A program made the position numbers and the translations under genes. A stretch of DNA of 64,000 nt from Streptomyces dioscori (GTDB lineage Bacteria > Actinomycetota > Actinomycetes > Streptomycetales > Streptomycetaceae). The notes beneath the pieces were generated by a model, which worked only from the letters and a program-made list of their open reading frames with translations, did no database searches and was not told the DNA's origin. Shown piece after piece: positions 21,754 to 31,323 of the stretch; position 1 is the stretch's first letter; each line of letters begins with the position of its first letter. The DNA is taken from assembly GCF_003024195.1 (NCBI RefSeq), contig NZ_KZ679061.1:1-64000 (forward strand), in the 5' to 3' direction.

Positions 21754-23556
21754 CTACTCCACGCCGATCAGTAGGAGGGCTCCCTGGTGGCCGCCCCGGT
21801 ATACCACCGTGTCCACCGCCAGGTAGGACTCGCGGACCCTTGCTTCCAGGTGGTCGGCGATCGTCGGGGGCGCCTCGTCGCCCAGGACCAGGGTGACCAT
21901 CTCGCCGCCCGCCGAGAGCATGCGGTTGAGGACCGACTCTGCGGTGGCCGTGATGTCGGAGCCGATCACGGCCACGTCGCCGTCGATGAGGCCGAGGACG
22001 TCGCCGGCCTGGCAGATGCCGGCCATGGTCCAGGACTGGCGTTCCGCGACCTCCACCTCGGCGTACCGGGTCGCGCCCGCCGCCGAGGTCATCGCGACCA
22101 CGTCCTCGTCGAAGCGCCGCTCGGGCTCGTGCACGGCGAGCGCGGCGATCCCCTGCACCGCCGAGCGCGTGGGGATCAGCGCGACCCGTACGCCCTCGGT
22201 GCGGGCCTGTTCGGCCGCCGCGGCGGCCGTGTGGCGCAGCTCGGCGTCGTTCGGCAGCAGGACGACCTCCAGGGCGTGGGCCCGCCGTACCGCGTCCACG
22301 AGTTCTCCGCTGGCCGGCGGCTCCCCGGGGCGCGCGAGGACGGTGGTGGCCCCCGCCTCGGCGTAGAGCCGTGCGAGGCCCTCCCCGGGGACGACCGCCA
22401 CGACCGCGCGCTGTGCCCTCTCCCGGACCGGCCGGACCGTCGAGCCCGTGGTGTGCGCGTCGGCGGGACCGAAGTGCGTGATCCGGATCCGGTGCGGCCG
22501 GCCGGCCTCGACGCCCGCCTCCACGGCCGCGCCGGCGTCGTCGACGTGCACGTGTACGTTCCACAGCCCGTCTCCGCCGACCACGACGAGCGAGTCCCCG
22601 AGCGCGTCGAGCCGGTCCCGCAGCCGCGCCACGGCCGTGTCGTCCGCCTCCAGGAGGTAGATCACCTCGAAGGCCGGGCCGCTCTCGTCGTCCCGGGCGG
22701 GTGCGGGGCCTGCGCCGGTACCGCCGTCGGCGCACTCCCCCGTCTCGGCCTGCACGCGCGCGTGGGGCGCGAGTACCGGGACCGCTCCCACGGCGGGGGC
22801 CGCTCCGGTGAACGTCTCCACCAGCGCCCCCAGCACGGCCACCAGTCCCCGTCCGCCCGCGTCGACCACTCCGGCCCGTTCCAGGACGGCCAGCTGCCCG
22901 GGGGTCGCCGCGAGCGCCGCCCGCGCGCCCTCGTACGCGGCCCGCGCGACCAGCGCGCAGTCCCCCTCGGCACCCGAGGCCGCGTCGGCGGCGGCCGAGG
23001 CGACCGTGAGGACCGTGCCCTCGACCGGATGCGCGACGGCCTGCCGGGCCGCGTCGGCCGCGTGCCGCAGGGCGAGCCGCAGGCCCGGACCGTCGGTCCG
23101 GGCCGTGCCCGTGTCGGCGGCGAGCACCTGCGCCATGCCCCGCAGGAGCTGCGCGAGGATCGTCCCCGAGTTGCCCCGGGCCCCGATGAGCGCGCCGTGC
23201 GCCATGGCCCGTACCGCGTCCGCGAGCGTGGGCGGCTCGATCACAGGCCCGTAGGAGACCGACCGGCCAGGCGCAGACCTCTCGGACGCAGCCCCCTCGG
23301 ACACCGGCCCGCCGGATTCCGGCCCCTCGGGTGTGGTGCCGACCACGGACATCGCCGCGTGCGCCGCGAAGACCGCCTCGACCGCCGCGGCGGCCGACTC
23401 GACGGTCAGATAGAGGTTGGTGCCGGTGTCCCCGTCGGCGACGGGATAGACATTGATCGCGTCGATCTCCTCGCGCGCACGGCCGAGGGCCTCCAGCGCG
23501 AGTCCGCACCAGGCGCGTACCGCGGATGCGTCCAACGTCTGCGGCACCTGCGGCAC
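21754..23556 (-). CDS. DAK2 (DhaL) domain protein, FakA/YloV-like
   Basis: 600 residues. The N-terminal DhaL nucleotide-binding domain shows INVYPVADGDTGTN (about 35-48) and ALIGARGNSGTILAQLLRG; a FakA-type middle and C-terminal domain follows with VVVVGGDGLWNVHVH and AGICQAGDVLGLIDGDV. Known family members phosphorylate fatty acids bound by a DegV (FakB) protein; that activity is inferred. A Gly/Ser/Pro-rich insert near residues 75-100 is lineage-specific. GTG 23556 follows AAGGAGGCGCAG. It is divergent from rpmB. Confidence 0.88.
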   Translation of the reverse strand: MPQVPQTLDASAVRAWCGLALEALGRAREEIDAINVYPVADGDTGTNLYLTVESAAAAVEAVFAAHAAMSVVGTTPEGPESGGPVSEGAASERSAPGRSVSYGPVIEPPTLADAVRAMAHGALIGARGNSGTILAQLLRGMAQVLAADTGTARTDGPGLRLALRHAADAARQAVAHPVEGTVLTVASAAADAASGAEGDCALVARAAYEGARAALAATPGQLAVLERAGVVDAGGRGLVAVLGALVETFTGAAPAVGAVPVLAPHARVQAETGECADGGTGAGPAPARDDESGPAFEVIYLLEADDTAVARLRDRLDALGDSLVVVGGDGLWNVHVHVDDAGAAVEAGVEAGRPHRIRITHFGPADAHTTGSTVRPVRERAQRAVVAVVPGEGLARLYAEAGATTVLARPGEPPASGELVDAVRRAHALEVVLLPNDAELRHTAAAAAEQARTEGVRVALIPTRSAVQGIAALAVHEPERRFDEDVVAMTSAAGATRYAEVEVAERQSWTMAGICQAGDVLGLIDGDVAVIGSDITATAESVLNRMLSAGGEMVTLVLGDEAPPTIADHLEARVRESYLAVDTVVYRGGHQGALLLIGVE

Positions 23557-23841
23557 CTGCGCCTCCTTGAGCAGCCGGTCTGAGCGGCCGGAGCGAGCGG
23601 CCGAACGTCCGACGCAGCGTAGACCCAGGTGGGGTGCCCGCCGGAAGAGGGCCGGACGAGGGCCGGGAGGGACCCCGCGCCGGACATGGTAGTTTCGTTG
23701 TACGGACGCAGTCGTTGTATGCTGCTCCGGTTGCCCGATCTCATCGGGCCTTCCCCCTGGCAGCGCCACTCAGATCCTACGATCCTGATCCCGGCATGCC
23801 GGGATCCACCGTAAGAGCATCTGAAGTCTTTGGAGTGACCC

Positions 23842-24027
23842 GTGGCTGCCAACTGCGACGTCTGTGGCAAGGGGCCGAGCTTCGGCAACAGCATCTCGCA
23901 CTCGCACCGCCGTACGTCCCGTCGCTGGAACCCGAACATCCAGCGCGTCCGTACCGTGGTCAGCGGGACGCCGAAGCGCGTCAACGCTTGCACCTCGTGC
24001 ATCAAGGCCGGCAAGGTCTCGCGCTGA
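23842..24027 (+). CDS. rpmB: 50S ribosomal protein L28, zinc-binding form
   Basis: 61-residue large-subunit protein. [20 protein letters not shown] and the C-terminal [12 protein letters not shown] give the two CxxC pairs of the zinc-binding C+ type. GTG start with GGAGTGACCC upstream. Single-gene unit, divergent from the DAK2 gene and followed by a terminator. Confidence 0.95.
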   Translation: MAANCDVCGKGPSFGNSISHSHRRTSRRWNPNIQRVRTVVSGTPKRVNACTSCIKAGKVSR

Positions 24028-24069
24028 TCGCTCTGCAACAGCGCGCAGCCACTGCTGGTCCACCGCTCG

Positions 24070-24105
24070 AAGCCGGTCCCCCTCACGGAGGACCGGCTTT
24101 CTGCT
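24070..24105 (+). terminator. Intrinsic terminator of rpmB
   Basis: AAGCCGGTCC / GGACCGGCTT (24070-24079 and 24090-24099), a 10-bp stem with 10-nt loop, followed by TCTGCTGTT. Confidence 0.75.
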
Positions 24106-24166
24106 GTTCCCTGGCCGCTCCGCGATGCGGCGGGCGGCCCGGCTGCCCGGTCGCCCTCAGCTGCTC

Positions 24167-24997
24167 TCAGCCGCGCTCGGTCACCGAGGTGAACCGCCAG
24201 CGGTGATCGACCGGGCCTATCCCGGCCCCGAGCGCGAATCCGGCCGCGATCGCCCCGGTGACGTACTCCTTCGCCGCCACGACCGCGTCCGGCACCGACA
24301 GCCCCTTCGCCAGCTCCGAGGCGATCGCGCTGGCGAGCGTGCACCCCGTGCCGTGGGTGTGCCGGTTGTCGAACCGGGGCGCGCGCAGCCACAGCTCGTC
24401 GGAGCCGTCGGTGAGGAAGTCCACCGCGTCCCCGCTCAGGTGACCGCCCTTGATCAGCGCCCAGCCGGGCCCGTAGGACAGCACGGCCTCCGCGGCCCGC
24501 CGCATCCCGTCCTCCGACTCGACCGTCACGCCCGTGAGCTGGGCCACCTCGTCGAGGTTCGGCGTCGCCACCGTGGCCACCGGGAGCAGCTTCGTCCGTA
24601 CGGAGTCCAGGGCGGACGAGGCCAGCAGGGGGTCGCCGTGCTTGGAGACGCCGACCGGGTCGACCACGGCCGGTGCGTCGGTGCCGCCGATCAACTCGGC
24701 GACGGCCTCCACGAGTTCGGCGGATGAGAGCATGCCGGTCTTGACCGCCTGGACGCCGATGTCGTCGACCACGCTGCGGTACTGGGCGCGCACCGCCTCC
24801 ACCGGCAGCTCCCAGGCGCCCTGCACGCCGAGGGAGTTCTGCGCGGTGACGGCGGTGAGCACGCTCATGCCGTGCACGCCGAGCGCGAGCATGGTCTTCA
24901 GGTCGGCCTGGATCCCGGCCCCGCCACCGGAGTCGGAACCCGCGACCGTCAGTACGCGCGGCGGGGTGCCCTGGGGAACATCCGGTGGCGCGCTCAT
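24167..24997 (-). CDS. thiD: Hydroxymethylpyrimidine/phosphomethylpyrimidine kinase
   Basis: Thiamine synthesis: phosphorylates HMP and then HMP phosphate. 276 residues, ribokinase-like fold with [19 protein letters not shown] near the N terminus, [12 protein letters not shown], and the anion-hole/catalytic motif [13 protein letters not shown]. Overlaps the end of thiL by ATGA (24994-24997), so the two enzymes of the pathway are translationally coupled. Confidence 0.95.
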   Translation of the reverse strand: MSAPPDVPQGTPPRVLTVAGSDSGGGAGIQADLKTMLALGVHGMSVLTAVTAQNSLGVQGAWELPVEAVRAQYRSVVDDIGVQAVKTGMLSSAELVEAVAELIGGTDAPAVVDPVGVSKHGDPLLASSALDSVRTKLLPVATVATPNLDEVAQLTGVTVESEDGMRRAAEAVLSYGPGWALIKGGHLSGDAVDFLTDGSDELWLRAPRFDNRHTHGTGCTLASAIASELAKGLSVPDAVVAAKEYVTGAIAAGFALGAGIGPVDHRWRFTSVTERG

Positions 24998-25959
24998 GAC
25001 TCGATGTCCCCGAAGTGGTCCCAGCCGCCCTTGCTGGTCCAGGGCGCCCCGTCGACCGTGACCTGGGGCAGCGCCGACGGGTTGAGGACCTCGCCGATGA
25101 CCTTCCAGCGGGCGGGCAGTTTCACGTCCGGCGGGAAGGTGGCGACGATCGCGTGGTCCTCACCGCCGGTCAGCACCCACTGGATCGGGTCGACGCCGAC
25201 GGCCTGCCCGATGTCGTTCATCTGCGTGGGGATGTCGACGGCTCCGGAGCGGATGTCGATGCGTACCTTGCTGGCCTCGGCGATGTGCCCGAGGTCGGCG
25301 ATCAGCCCGTCGCTGACGTCCGTCATGGAGGTCGCGCCGAGCCCGGCCGCCGCGGGGCCGGCGTGGTACGGGGGTTCCGGGCGCCGGTGGGCCTCGACGA
25401 AGGCGCGCGGCGAGCGGAAGCCGCGGGAGAGCACGGCGTGCCCGGCCGCGGACCAGCCCAGCCAGCCCGTCACGGCCACCACGTCGCCGGGCCGGGCGCC
25501 GGCGCGGGTCACCGGCTCGTGGTTGCGCAGATCGCCGAGCGCGGTGATCGCCACGGTGATCGTGTCGCCGCGTACGACGTCGCCGCCGACCACGGCCGCG
25601 CCCGCGACCTGGCACTCGTCGCGCAGGCCGTCCATCAGCTCGGAGGGCCAGGTGGCGGGCAGTTCGGCCGGGACGACCAGGCCTAGGAGCAGTGCGGTCG
25701 GCACCGCGCCCATGGCGGCGATGTCCGCGAGGTTCTGCGCGGCGGCCTTGCGCCCGACGTCGTACGCCGTGGACCAGTCGCGCCGGAAGTGTCGCCCCTC
25801 CAGGAGGATGTCGGTGCTCGCCACGACCCTGCGGTCGGGGGCGGCCACCACGGCCGCGTCGTCACCCGGCCCGACGCGTACCGCCGGGGTGGTGGTGAGC
25901 CGGGAGGTGAGCTCCTTGATGAGCCCGAACTCCCCCAACTCGCCCACGGTTCCCTTCAC
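24994..25959 (-). CDS. thiL: Thiamine-monophosphate kinase
   Basis: Final step to thiamine diphosphate. 321 residues of the PurM/ThiL ATP-grasp-like family: N-terminal [19 protein letters not shown] (metal-binding Asp pair), GGDVVRGDT and [22 protein letters not shown] 25959 chosen; GTG 25947 is also possible with AAGGGA just upstream. No TPP riboswitch is apparent in the 285-bp leader region. Confidence 0.94.
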   Translation of the reverse strand: MKGTVGELGEFGLIKELTSRLTTTPAVRVGPGDDAAVVAAPDRRVVASTDILLEGRHFRRDWSTAYDVGRKAAAQNLADIAAMGAVPTALLLGLVVPAELPATWPSELMDGLRDECQVAGAAVVGGDVVRGDTITVAITALGDLRNHEPVTRAGARPGDVVAVTGWLGWSAAGHAVLSRGFRSPRAFVEAHRRPEPPYHAGPAAAGLGATSMTDVSDGLIADLGHIAEASKVRIDIRSGAVDIPTQMNDIGQAVGVDPIQWVLTGGEDHAIVATFPPDVKLPARWKVIGEVLNPSALPQVTVDGAPWTSKGGWDHFGDIES

Positions 25960-26244
25960 CGAGTCTCACCTGTTCCCTTCGTGCCCATGAACCGGGTTGC
26001 CTTGTCTGCTTCTGTTGCCGCTCAGCTGCGCTTCTGTTCCCACGCCGGCCCGGTCGCGTCGCACGTCCGTCCGGTCGCGGGCCGTCCCGTACCTCGGTAC
26101 CGTCGAGTCAACCGTCAACCTGTGCCGTCCGTGCACCCTGGCGCGCAAGCCCCCGCCCCCGCGGGTCTCCCCGTGGCGTGCGGCGACGCGATACCGTGGC
26201 GTTCCTTTTCCCCACATGATCCTCGTGGCCGCCCTGGAGGTTCC

Positions 26245-26478
26245 GTGGTACAGGCGTACATCCTGATCCAGACGGAGGTCGGCAAAGCGTCGACCGTCGC
26301 CGAGACGATCAGCAAGATTTCGGGGGTGATCCAGGCCGAGGACGTGACCGGGCCGTACGACGTGATCGTGCGGGCCCAGGCCGACACGGTGGACGAGCTC
26401 GGTCGCATGGTGGTCGCGCGAGTCCAGCAAGTGGACGGCATCACCCGCACCCTGACCTGCCCGGTCGTGCACCTGTAG
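26245..26478 (+). CDS. Stand-alone Lrp/AsnC ligand-binding (RAM) domain protein
   Basis: 77 residues that correspond only to the regulatory domain of Lrp/AsnC proteins: VQAYILIQTEVGKASTVAE, then GPYDVIVRAQADTVDELGRM and ITRTLTCPVV. There is no DNA-binding domain, so it may form decamers or octamers that sense a small molecule or modulate a full-length Lrp protein. GTG 26245 follows CTGGAGGTTCC. Confidence 0.85.
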   Translation: MVQAYILIQTEVGKASTVAETISKISGVIQAEDVTGPYDVIVRAQADTVDELGRMVVARVQQVDGITRTLTCPVVHL

Positions 26479-26498
26479 CCCCCGTCTACGCTGGGCCG

Positions 26499-27008
26499 GT
26501 GGACTTCTTCCGTCACCGGCGTGCTTCTTTGGTCGGGCTGCCCGCCCTCGTTCTGCTGATCGCTGCCACAGGCTGCTCCTCAGCAGACGACAACGCCCCG
26601 GCCCCGGTTCCCAGTCCGGGGGCGAAGGCCGCCGAGTTGTGCCGGAACCTGGACAAGTCGTTGCCACGGAAGGTGGACGGCCTCGATCGGGAGGATCCCG
26701 AGCCCCGGTCAGCGCTGACCGCGGGCTGGGGAAGCCCGGCGATCATACTGCGCTGCGGGGTGTCGCGGCCCGCGAAGATGGTCGACCCCAAGGTGGCCGA
26801 CGGGAGCGATCCCGACGCGATCGGGGGTGGCGTGAACGGGGTGGGGTGGCTGATGGAGGAGCGGGACGGTGGGGTGACCCGCTTCACCTCCGCTCAGCGG
26901 CGGGTGTACGTCGAGGTGACGGTGCCTTCGGGGCGGGACACGTCCGCTGTTCTTGTCGATCTGGCCGGGGCCATCAAGAAGGCGATTCCTTTGGGGATCG
27001 CGGATTGA
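26499..27008 (+). CDS. DUF3515-family lipoprotein
   Basis: 169 residues. Basic N terminus, hydrophobic core LVGLPALVLLIAATGC and lipobox ATGC give a lipoprotein anchored outside the membrane, mature from Cys26. Body has two more cysteines (ELCRNL, ILRCGV) likely disulphide-bonded, and the family-typical WGSPAIILRCG. Found next to ddl in many actinobacteria; function unknown. GTG start. Confidence 0.82.
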   Translation: MDFFRHRRASLVGLPALVLLIAATGCSSADDNAPAPVPSPGAKAAELCRNLDKSLPRKVDGLDREDPEPRSALTAGWGSPAIILRCGVSRPAKMVDPKVADGSDPDAIGGGVNGVGWLMEERDGGVTRFTSAQRRVYVEVTVPSGRDTSAVLVDLAGAIKKAIPLGIAD

Positions 27009-27061
27009 TGGCTTAGGCCTGAGCGTTGGCGGGTGCGTTGCCGGGCGCGGGTGCGTCGTGG

Positions 27062-27095
27062 TTGGCGTTGCGCAGTTCCCCGCGCCCCTGAAGGC
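27062..27095. repeat. Single dispersed GC-rich repeat copy
   Basis: GTTGCGCAGTTCCCCGCGCC followed by CCTGAAGGC in the convergent gap between the DUF3515 gene and ddl (27009-27234). Confidence 0.65.
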
Positions 27096-27234
27096 ATGGG
27101 CCCGGCGCCCATGAAGGCGAAGGCCCGGCCCGGCGCCGCCCGAAGAAGCGAAGCCGGTGCCCACGCGCTCAAAGCCGAAAGCCGTGCCCGCCCGCCCGAA
27201 AGCCGGAGTCGGCGCCCCCCTACGGCACAACCCC

Positions 27235-28392
27235 CTACCGCAAGCCCGTCGACCTGCGCAGGGCCGCCTGGATGAGGCGGTCCACCAGTTCCGGGTACGG
27301 GACTCCTGACGCTTCCCACATCTTGGGGTACATGGAGATCGGCGTGAAGCCGGGCATCGTGTTGATCTCGTTGATCACGAACTCGCCGTCCTCCGTGAGG
27401 AAGAAGTCCGCGCGGACCAGGCCCTCGCAGGACGCGGCCTCGAAGGCCTCGACGGCCAGACGCCGGATCTCCGCGGTCTGCTCGGGAGTCAGCGGCGCCG
27501 GCACGATACCGGGCGTCGAGTCGATGTACTTCGCCTCGAAGTCGTAGTACGCGTGCGACTGCACCGGCGGGATCTCGGCCGGTACGGACGCCCGGGGCCC
27601 GTCCTCGAACTCCAGGACCCCGCACTCGATCTCACGGCCGCGCAGCAGCGCCTCGACGAGGATCTTCGGGTCGTGGTGCTGGGCCGCCGCGATCGCCTCG
27701 TCGAGGCCGGACAGGTCCTCGACCTTGGTGATGCCGATCGACGACCCCGCGCGCGCGGGCTTCACGAAGAGCGGCCAGCCGTGCTCCCCCGCGAAGTCGA
27801 TGATCTTCTTGCGGGCCGCCGACTCGTCCTGCTCCCACTCACGGGGCCGGATCACCACGTACGGACCGACGGGCAGCCCGAAGGAGGTGAACACCCGCTT
27901 CATGTACTCCTTGTCCTGGCCGACGGCCGAGGCGAGCACGCCCGAGCCGACGTACGGGACACCGGAGAGCTCCAGCAGACCCTGCAGGGTGCCGTCCTCG
28001 CCGTACGGACCGTGCAGCATCGGGAAGACGACGTCGACCTCGCCGAGCGCCTTAGGCACCGAACCCGGCTCGCTGTAGACCACTTCGCGGTCGGCGGGGT
28101 CGAGGGGCAGGATCACGCCGCCCTCGCTCGACTCGGCGAGCGACTCGACGTCGGGCGTACGACGCTCGGTGATCGTCATCCGTTCCGGGTCGTCGGCCGT
28201 GAGCACCCAGCGGCCTTCCCGGGTGATCCCGATCGGCAGGACGTCGTACTTGGTCCGGTCGACGGCCCGCAGGACGGCTCCGGCGGTGACCATGGAGATC
28301 CCGTGTTCGGAGCTGCGCCCGCCGAAGACGACGGCCACGCGCGGCTTGCGAGGCGGCTGCTCAGGGTTCTGGGGAAGGTTCTCGGTGCTCAT
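27235..28392 (-). CDS. ddl: D-alanine--D-alanine ligase
   Basis: Makes the D-Ala-D-Ala dipeptide for peptidoglycan. 385 residues, ATP-grasp fold: VFGGRSSEHGISM near the N terminus, HGPYGEDGTLQGLLELSG, PLFVKPARAGSSIGITKV and the metal-binding C-terminal EINTMPGFTPISMYPKMW. This is the normal dipeptide ligase (Tyr in SGVPYVGSG region), not a D-Ala-D-Lac ligase as far as can be judged. Confidence 0.95.
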   Translation of the reverse strand: MSTENLPQNPEQPPRKPRVAVVFGGRSSEHGISMVTAGAVLRAVDRTKYDVLPIGITREGRWVLTADDPERMTITERRTPDVESLAESSEGGVILPLDPADREVVYSEPGSVPKALGEVDVVFPMLHGPYGEDGTLQGLLELSGVPYVGSGVLASAVGQDKEYMKRVFTSFGLPVGPYVVIRPREWEQDESAARKKIIDFAGEHGWPLFVKPARAGSSIGITKVEDLSGLDEAIAAAQHHDPKILVEALLRGREIECGVLEFEDGPRASVPAEIPPVQSHAYYDFEAKYIDSTPGIVPAPLTPEQTAEIRRLAVEAFEAASCEGLVRADFFLTEDGEFVINEINTMPGFTPISMYPKMWEASGVPYPELVDRLIQAALRRSTGLR

Positions 28393-28450
28393 ATCGGGTT
28401 GAGAGTACCCGGTGGTACGGCTCCGAGTCAGCGGCCGGTGGCGGGGTCGC

Positions 28451-29470
28451 TCAGTGCCGTTCCGGCTTGGCGGTGCGTGACATCAGTTCCTTGACGGCGA
28501 CCACCGGCGGCTTGCCCTCGTGGACGATCTCGACGACGGTCTCCGTGATGGGCATGTCGACTCCGTGCCGGCGCGCCAAGTCCAGTACGGACTCACAGGA
28601 CTTGACGCCCTCGGCGGTCTGCTTGGTGACCGCGATGGTCTCCTGGAGGGTCATGCCCTTGCCGAGGTTCGTACCGAAGGTGTGGTTGCGCGAGAGCGGT
28701 GAGGAACAGGTCGCCACGAGGTCGCCCAGGCCCGCGAGTCCGGCGAACGTCAGCGGGTCGGCGCCCATCCTCAGCCCGAGCCGGGTCGTCTCCGCCAACC
28801 CCCGTGTGATGAGGGACCCCTTGGCGTTGTCGCCCAGGCCCATGCCGTCCGCGATGCCGACGGCGAGGCCGATGACGTTCTTGACCGCGCCGCCGAGCTC
28901 GCAGCCCACCACGTCGGTGTTGGTGTAGGGCCGGAAGTACGGCGTGTGGCAGACGGCCTGGAGCCGCTGGGCCACCCCTTCGTCGCTGCACGCGACCACG
29001 GCGGCGGCCGGCATCCGGGCGGCGATCTCCCGGGCCAGGTTGGGCCCCGTGACGACGGCGATCCGGTCGGCGCCGACCTTCGCGACGTCCTCGATCACCT
29101 CGCTCATCCGCATCGCGGAGCCCAGTTCGACGCCCTTCATGAGGGAGACGAGGACCGTGCCGGGCGCGAGCAGCGGCGCCCATTCGGCCAGGTTCTCGCG
29201 CAGGGTCTGCGAGGGCACGGCGAGCACCGTGAAGTCGGCTCCGCGGGCGGCCTCGGCGGCGTCGGTGGTGGCCCGCAGGTTCTCCGGGAGTTCGATGCCC
29301 GGCAGGTAGTCGGGGTTCGTGCGGGTGGAGTTGACCGCTTCGGCGATCTCGGCCCGCCGTCCCCACAGCGTCACGTCGCAGCCGGCGTCGGCGAGCACCA
29401 TGCCGAAGGCGGTGCCCCACGATCCGGTCCCGAAGACGGTCGCCTTGACGGGCCTGCCGGATGTCGTCAC
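28451..29470 (-). CDS. gpsA: Glycerol-3-phosphate dehydrogenase [NAD(P)+]
   Basis: Reduces dihydroxyacetone phosphate to sn-glycerol 3-phosphate for phospholipid synthesis. 339 residues. Rossmann motif FGTGSWGTAFGMVLADAG near residue 12, SLMKGVE, catalytic-region VGCELGGAVKNVIGLAVGI, and GLAGLGDLVATC. GTG 29470 overlaps the stop of the acyltransferase gene (GTGA), coupling production of G3P to its acylation. Confidence 0.95.
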   Translation of the reverse strand: MTTSGRPVKATVFGTGSWGTAFGMVLADAGCDVTLWGRRAEIAEAVNSTRTNPDYLPGIELPENLRATTDAAEAARGADFTVLAVPSQTLRENLAEWAPLLAPGTVLVSLMKGVELGSAMRMSEVIEDVAKVGADRIAVVTGPNLAREIAARMPAAAVVACSDEGVAQRLQAVCHTPYFRPYTNTDVVGCELGGAVKNVIGLAVGIADGMGLGDNAKGSLITRGLAETTRLGLRMGADPLTFAGLAGLGDLVATCSSPLSRNHTFGTNLGKGMTLQETIAVTKQTAEGVKSCESVLDLARRHGVDMPITETVVEIVHEGKPPVVAVKELMSRTAKPERH

Positions 29471-30336
29471 TTGCCGTGCCTCTTTTCGTGCTCTGCCTCG
29501 GTCGTGTCCCGCACGCCTGCTTCCCGCGCGGTCTTCTCCTGCGCGGCCGGTCCCCGGCGCGCGGTCAGCTCGTCGTGGTCGTCGTGCGCTTCCTGCTCGT
29601 CCTGTTCCCGTGTCCTGCGCCGCTGCTCGATCCGCACCAGGCGCGGGTCGTACCGCGTGGCCGGCGCCTTCTCGCCGCGGATCAGCTCCAGCTGCGCGGT
29701 GATCGCGGCCATGATGACCTCGGTCGCCTCCTTGAGGAGGTCGGGGGTCATCTCCTTGCCGTAGAACCGCGAGAGGTCCACGGGCGGGCCCGCGAGTACG
29801 TGGTGCGTCTTGCGCGGGAAGAGGTCGGGCTTCTTCGCGTACGGGGCCAGGAGGTGGTTGGCGCCCCACTGGGCCACCGGGATCACCGGGCACCTGGTCT
29901 CCAGCGCGACCCGCGCGGCACCCGTCTTGCCGGTCATCGGCCACAGGTCGGGGTCACGGGTGAGGGTGGCCTCGGGATAGAAGGCGACGCAGTCCCCGCG
30001 CTCCACGGCGTCGATCGCGGCCCGGTAGGCGCTGAGCGCGTCGGAACTCTCGCGGTACACCGGGATCTGTCCGGTGCCGCGCATGGCCGCGCCGACGAAT
30101 CCGCTCTTGAAAAGCCCGCTCTTGGCGAGGAAACGCGGAACCCGGCCGGTGTTGTACTGAAAGTGCCCGTACGCGAACGGATCGGCGTGAGAATTATGGT
30201 TCACCACGGTGATGAATCCGCCATCGGCAGGAATGTTCTCCATTCCGCGCCAGTCCCGCTTGATCAGAACCACCAGCGGCGGTTTGACGAGGACCGCTGA
30301 GAAGCGGTACCAGAAGCCGATTCTGCGGCGGGACAC
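29467..30336 (-). CDS. PlsC-type 1-acyl-glycerol-3-phosphate acyltransferase
   Basis: 289 residues with the LPLAT motifs: I, VNHNSHADPF (catalytic His-x4-Asp); II, GQIPVYR; III, FYPEATLTRDPD; IV, VIPVAQWG. A basic N terminus and short hydrophobic stretch suggest peripheral membrane association. A charged C-terminal tail (about 235-289; Glu, Arg, Asp, His) is outside the domain. Coupled to gpsA, consistent with phosphatidic acid synthesis. GTG 30336 is preceded by GAGGAAGG. Confidence 0.92.
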   Translation of the reverse strand: MSRRRIGFWYRFSAVLVKPPLVVLIKRDWRGMENIPADGGFITVVNHNSHADPFAYGHFQYNTGRVPRFLAKSGLFKSGFVGAAMRGTGQIPVYRESSDALSAYRAAIDAVERGDCVAFYPEATLTRDPDLWPMTGKTGAARVALETRCPVIPVAQWGANHLLAPYAKKPDLFPRKTHHVLAGPPVDLSRFYGKEMTPDLLKEATEVIMAAITAQLELIRGEKAPATRYDPRLVRIEQRRRTREQDEQEAHDDHDELTARRGPAAQEKTAREAGVRDTTEAEHEKRHGK

Positions 30337-30480
30337 GCGAACACCTTCCTCTTGGGCCTTGGGGGCCGCACAAGTGTCACCCCGGGCCGCCGGTCTGTCG
30401 AGAACACCGTACGCCCCGGCCTCGGCCCCTCTCCGGTGCGCGGGGGACAATGGGCCGGACAAGGGAGGGACGAAACGCTC

Positions 30481-31113
30481 GTGCAATGGATCATGGTCGT
30501 ACCCCTCAAAGCCCTTGCGCGGGCGAAGAGCAGGCTCTCGGACACCGCGGCCGACGGTCTGCGCCCCGGGCTCGCCCTCGCCTTCGCACAGGACACGGTG
30601 GCCGCGGCGCTGGCCTGCCCGGAAGTCGCGGGTGTGGCCGTAGTCACGGGCGACGCGCTTGCCGGACGCGAATTGGCGGCCCTGGGTGCCCGGATCGTCC
30701 CGGACGAACCCGGGGGCGGCCTGAACACCGCCCTGCGGCACGCGGAGGCGGTCGTGCGCACCGCGAACCCGCACACCGCGCTGGCCGCGCTGAACGCGGA
30801 TCTGCCCGCTCTGCGCCCTCTCGAATTGGCCCGGGTCCTCACCGCCGCCGCTGAATTCCCCCGTGCTTTCCTCGCGGACGCAGCAGGAATCGGCACCACT
30901 CTCCTGGCCGCGTCCCCGGGCCATGAATTGCTTCCCGCTTTCGGAACGGATTCCCGCGCGCGCCATCGCGCCTCGGGCGCCGAGGAACTCCTGCTGACCG
31001 CGGTGGATTCCGTACGCCAGGACGTGGACACGGGCGCGGACCTGCAAGCGGCATTGACCCTGGGCACGGGCCCCCGCACGACAGCGGCAGCCCAACACCT
31101 CAAAGCAGCCTGA
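30481..31113 (+). CDS. cofC: 2-phospho-L-lactate guanylyltransferase (coenzyme F420 synthesis)
   Basis: 210 residues. The CofC signature MVVPLKALARAKSRLSD sits at the N terminus, followed by the nucleotidyltransferase fold with ALNADLPALRPLEL. In actinobacteria this enzyme activates phospholactate or phosphoenolpyruvate with GTP for F420. GTG 30481 has GGGAGGG about ten nt upstream. It is divergent from plsC and isolated from other F420 genes in this window. Confidence 0.88.
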   Translation: MQWIMVVPLKALARAKSRLSDTAADGLRPGLALAFAQDTVAAALACPEVAGVAVVTGDALAGRELAALGARIVPDEPGGGLNTALRHAEAVVRTANPHTALAALNADLPALRPLELARVLTAAAEFPRAFLADAAGIGTTLLAASPGHELLPAFGTDSRARHRASGAEELLLTAVDSVRQDVDTGADLQAALTLGTGPRTTAAAQHLKAA

Positions 31114-31134
31114 CCCCCGACGGCCGCCCCCAAG

Positions 31135-31260
31135 GGGCGCCCTTCAGGGGCGCGAGGAACTGCGCGACAAGCCCCCACCGAACCCGCACGTACCCACCAC
31201 GCCGGACACCCCAAAGGGGCGCGGGGAACGGCGCGACAAGCCCCCACCGGGCCGGCACGT
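31135..31260. repeat. Two tandem dispersed GC-rich repeat units
   Basis: Two units of about 75 bp, starting near 31135 and 31213, each with GGGGCGCGGGGAAC-like core, GCGCGACAAGCCCCCACCG and ending GCACGTACCCACC. They occupy the gap between cofC and the next small gene. Confidence 0.75.
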
Positions 31261-31323
31261 ACCCACCGACCCCAACCACAGATGCCCCACCCCCCGGCAA
31301 GGGGAACCGCATACCCTGCTGCC

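Noticed and set aside
25960-26244. TPP riboswitch before thiL
   Set aside because: No THI-box CTGAGA...ACC-TGA-T pattern was seen in the minus-strand leader.
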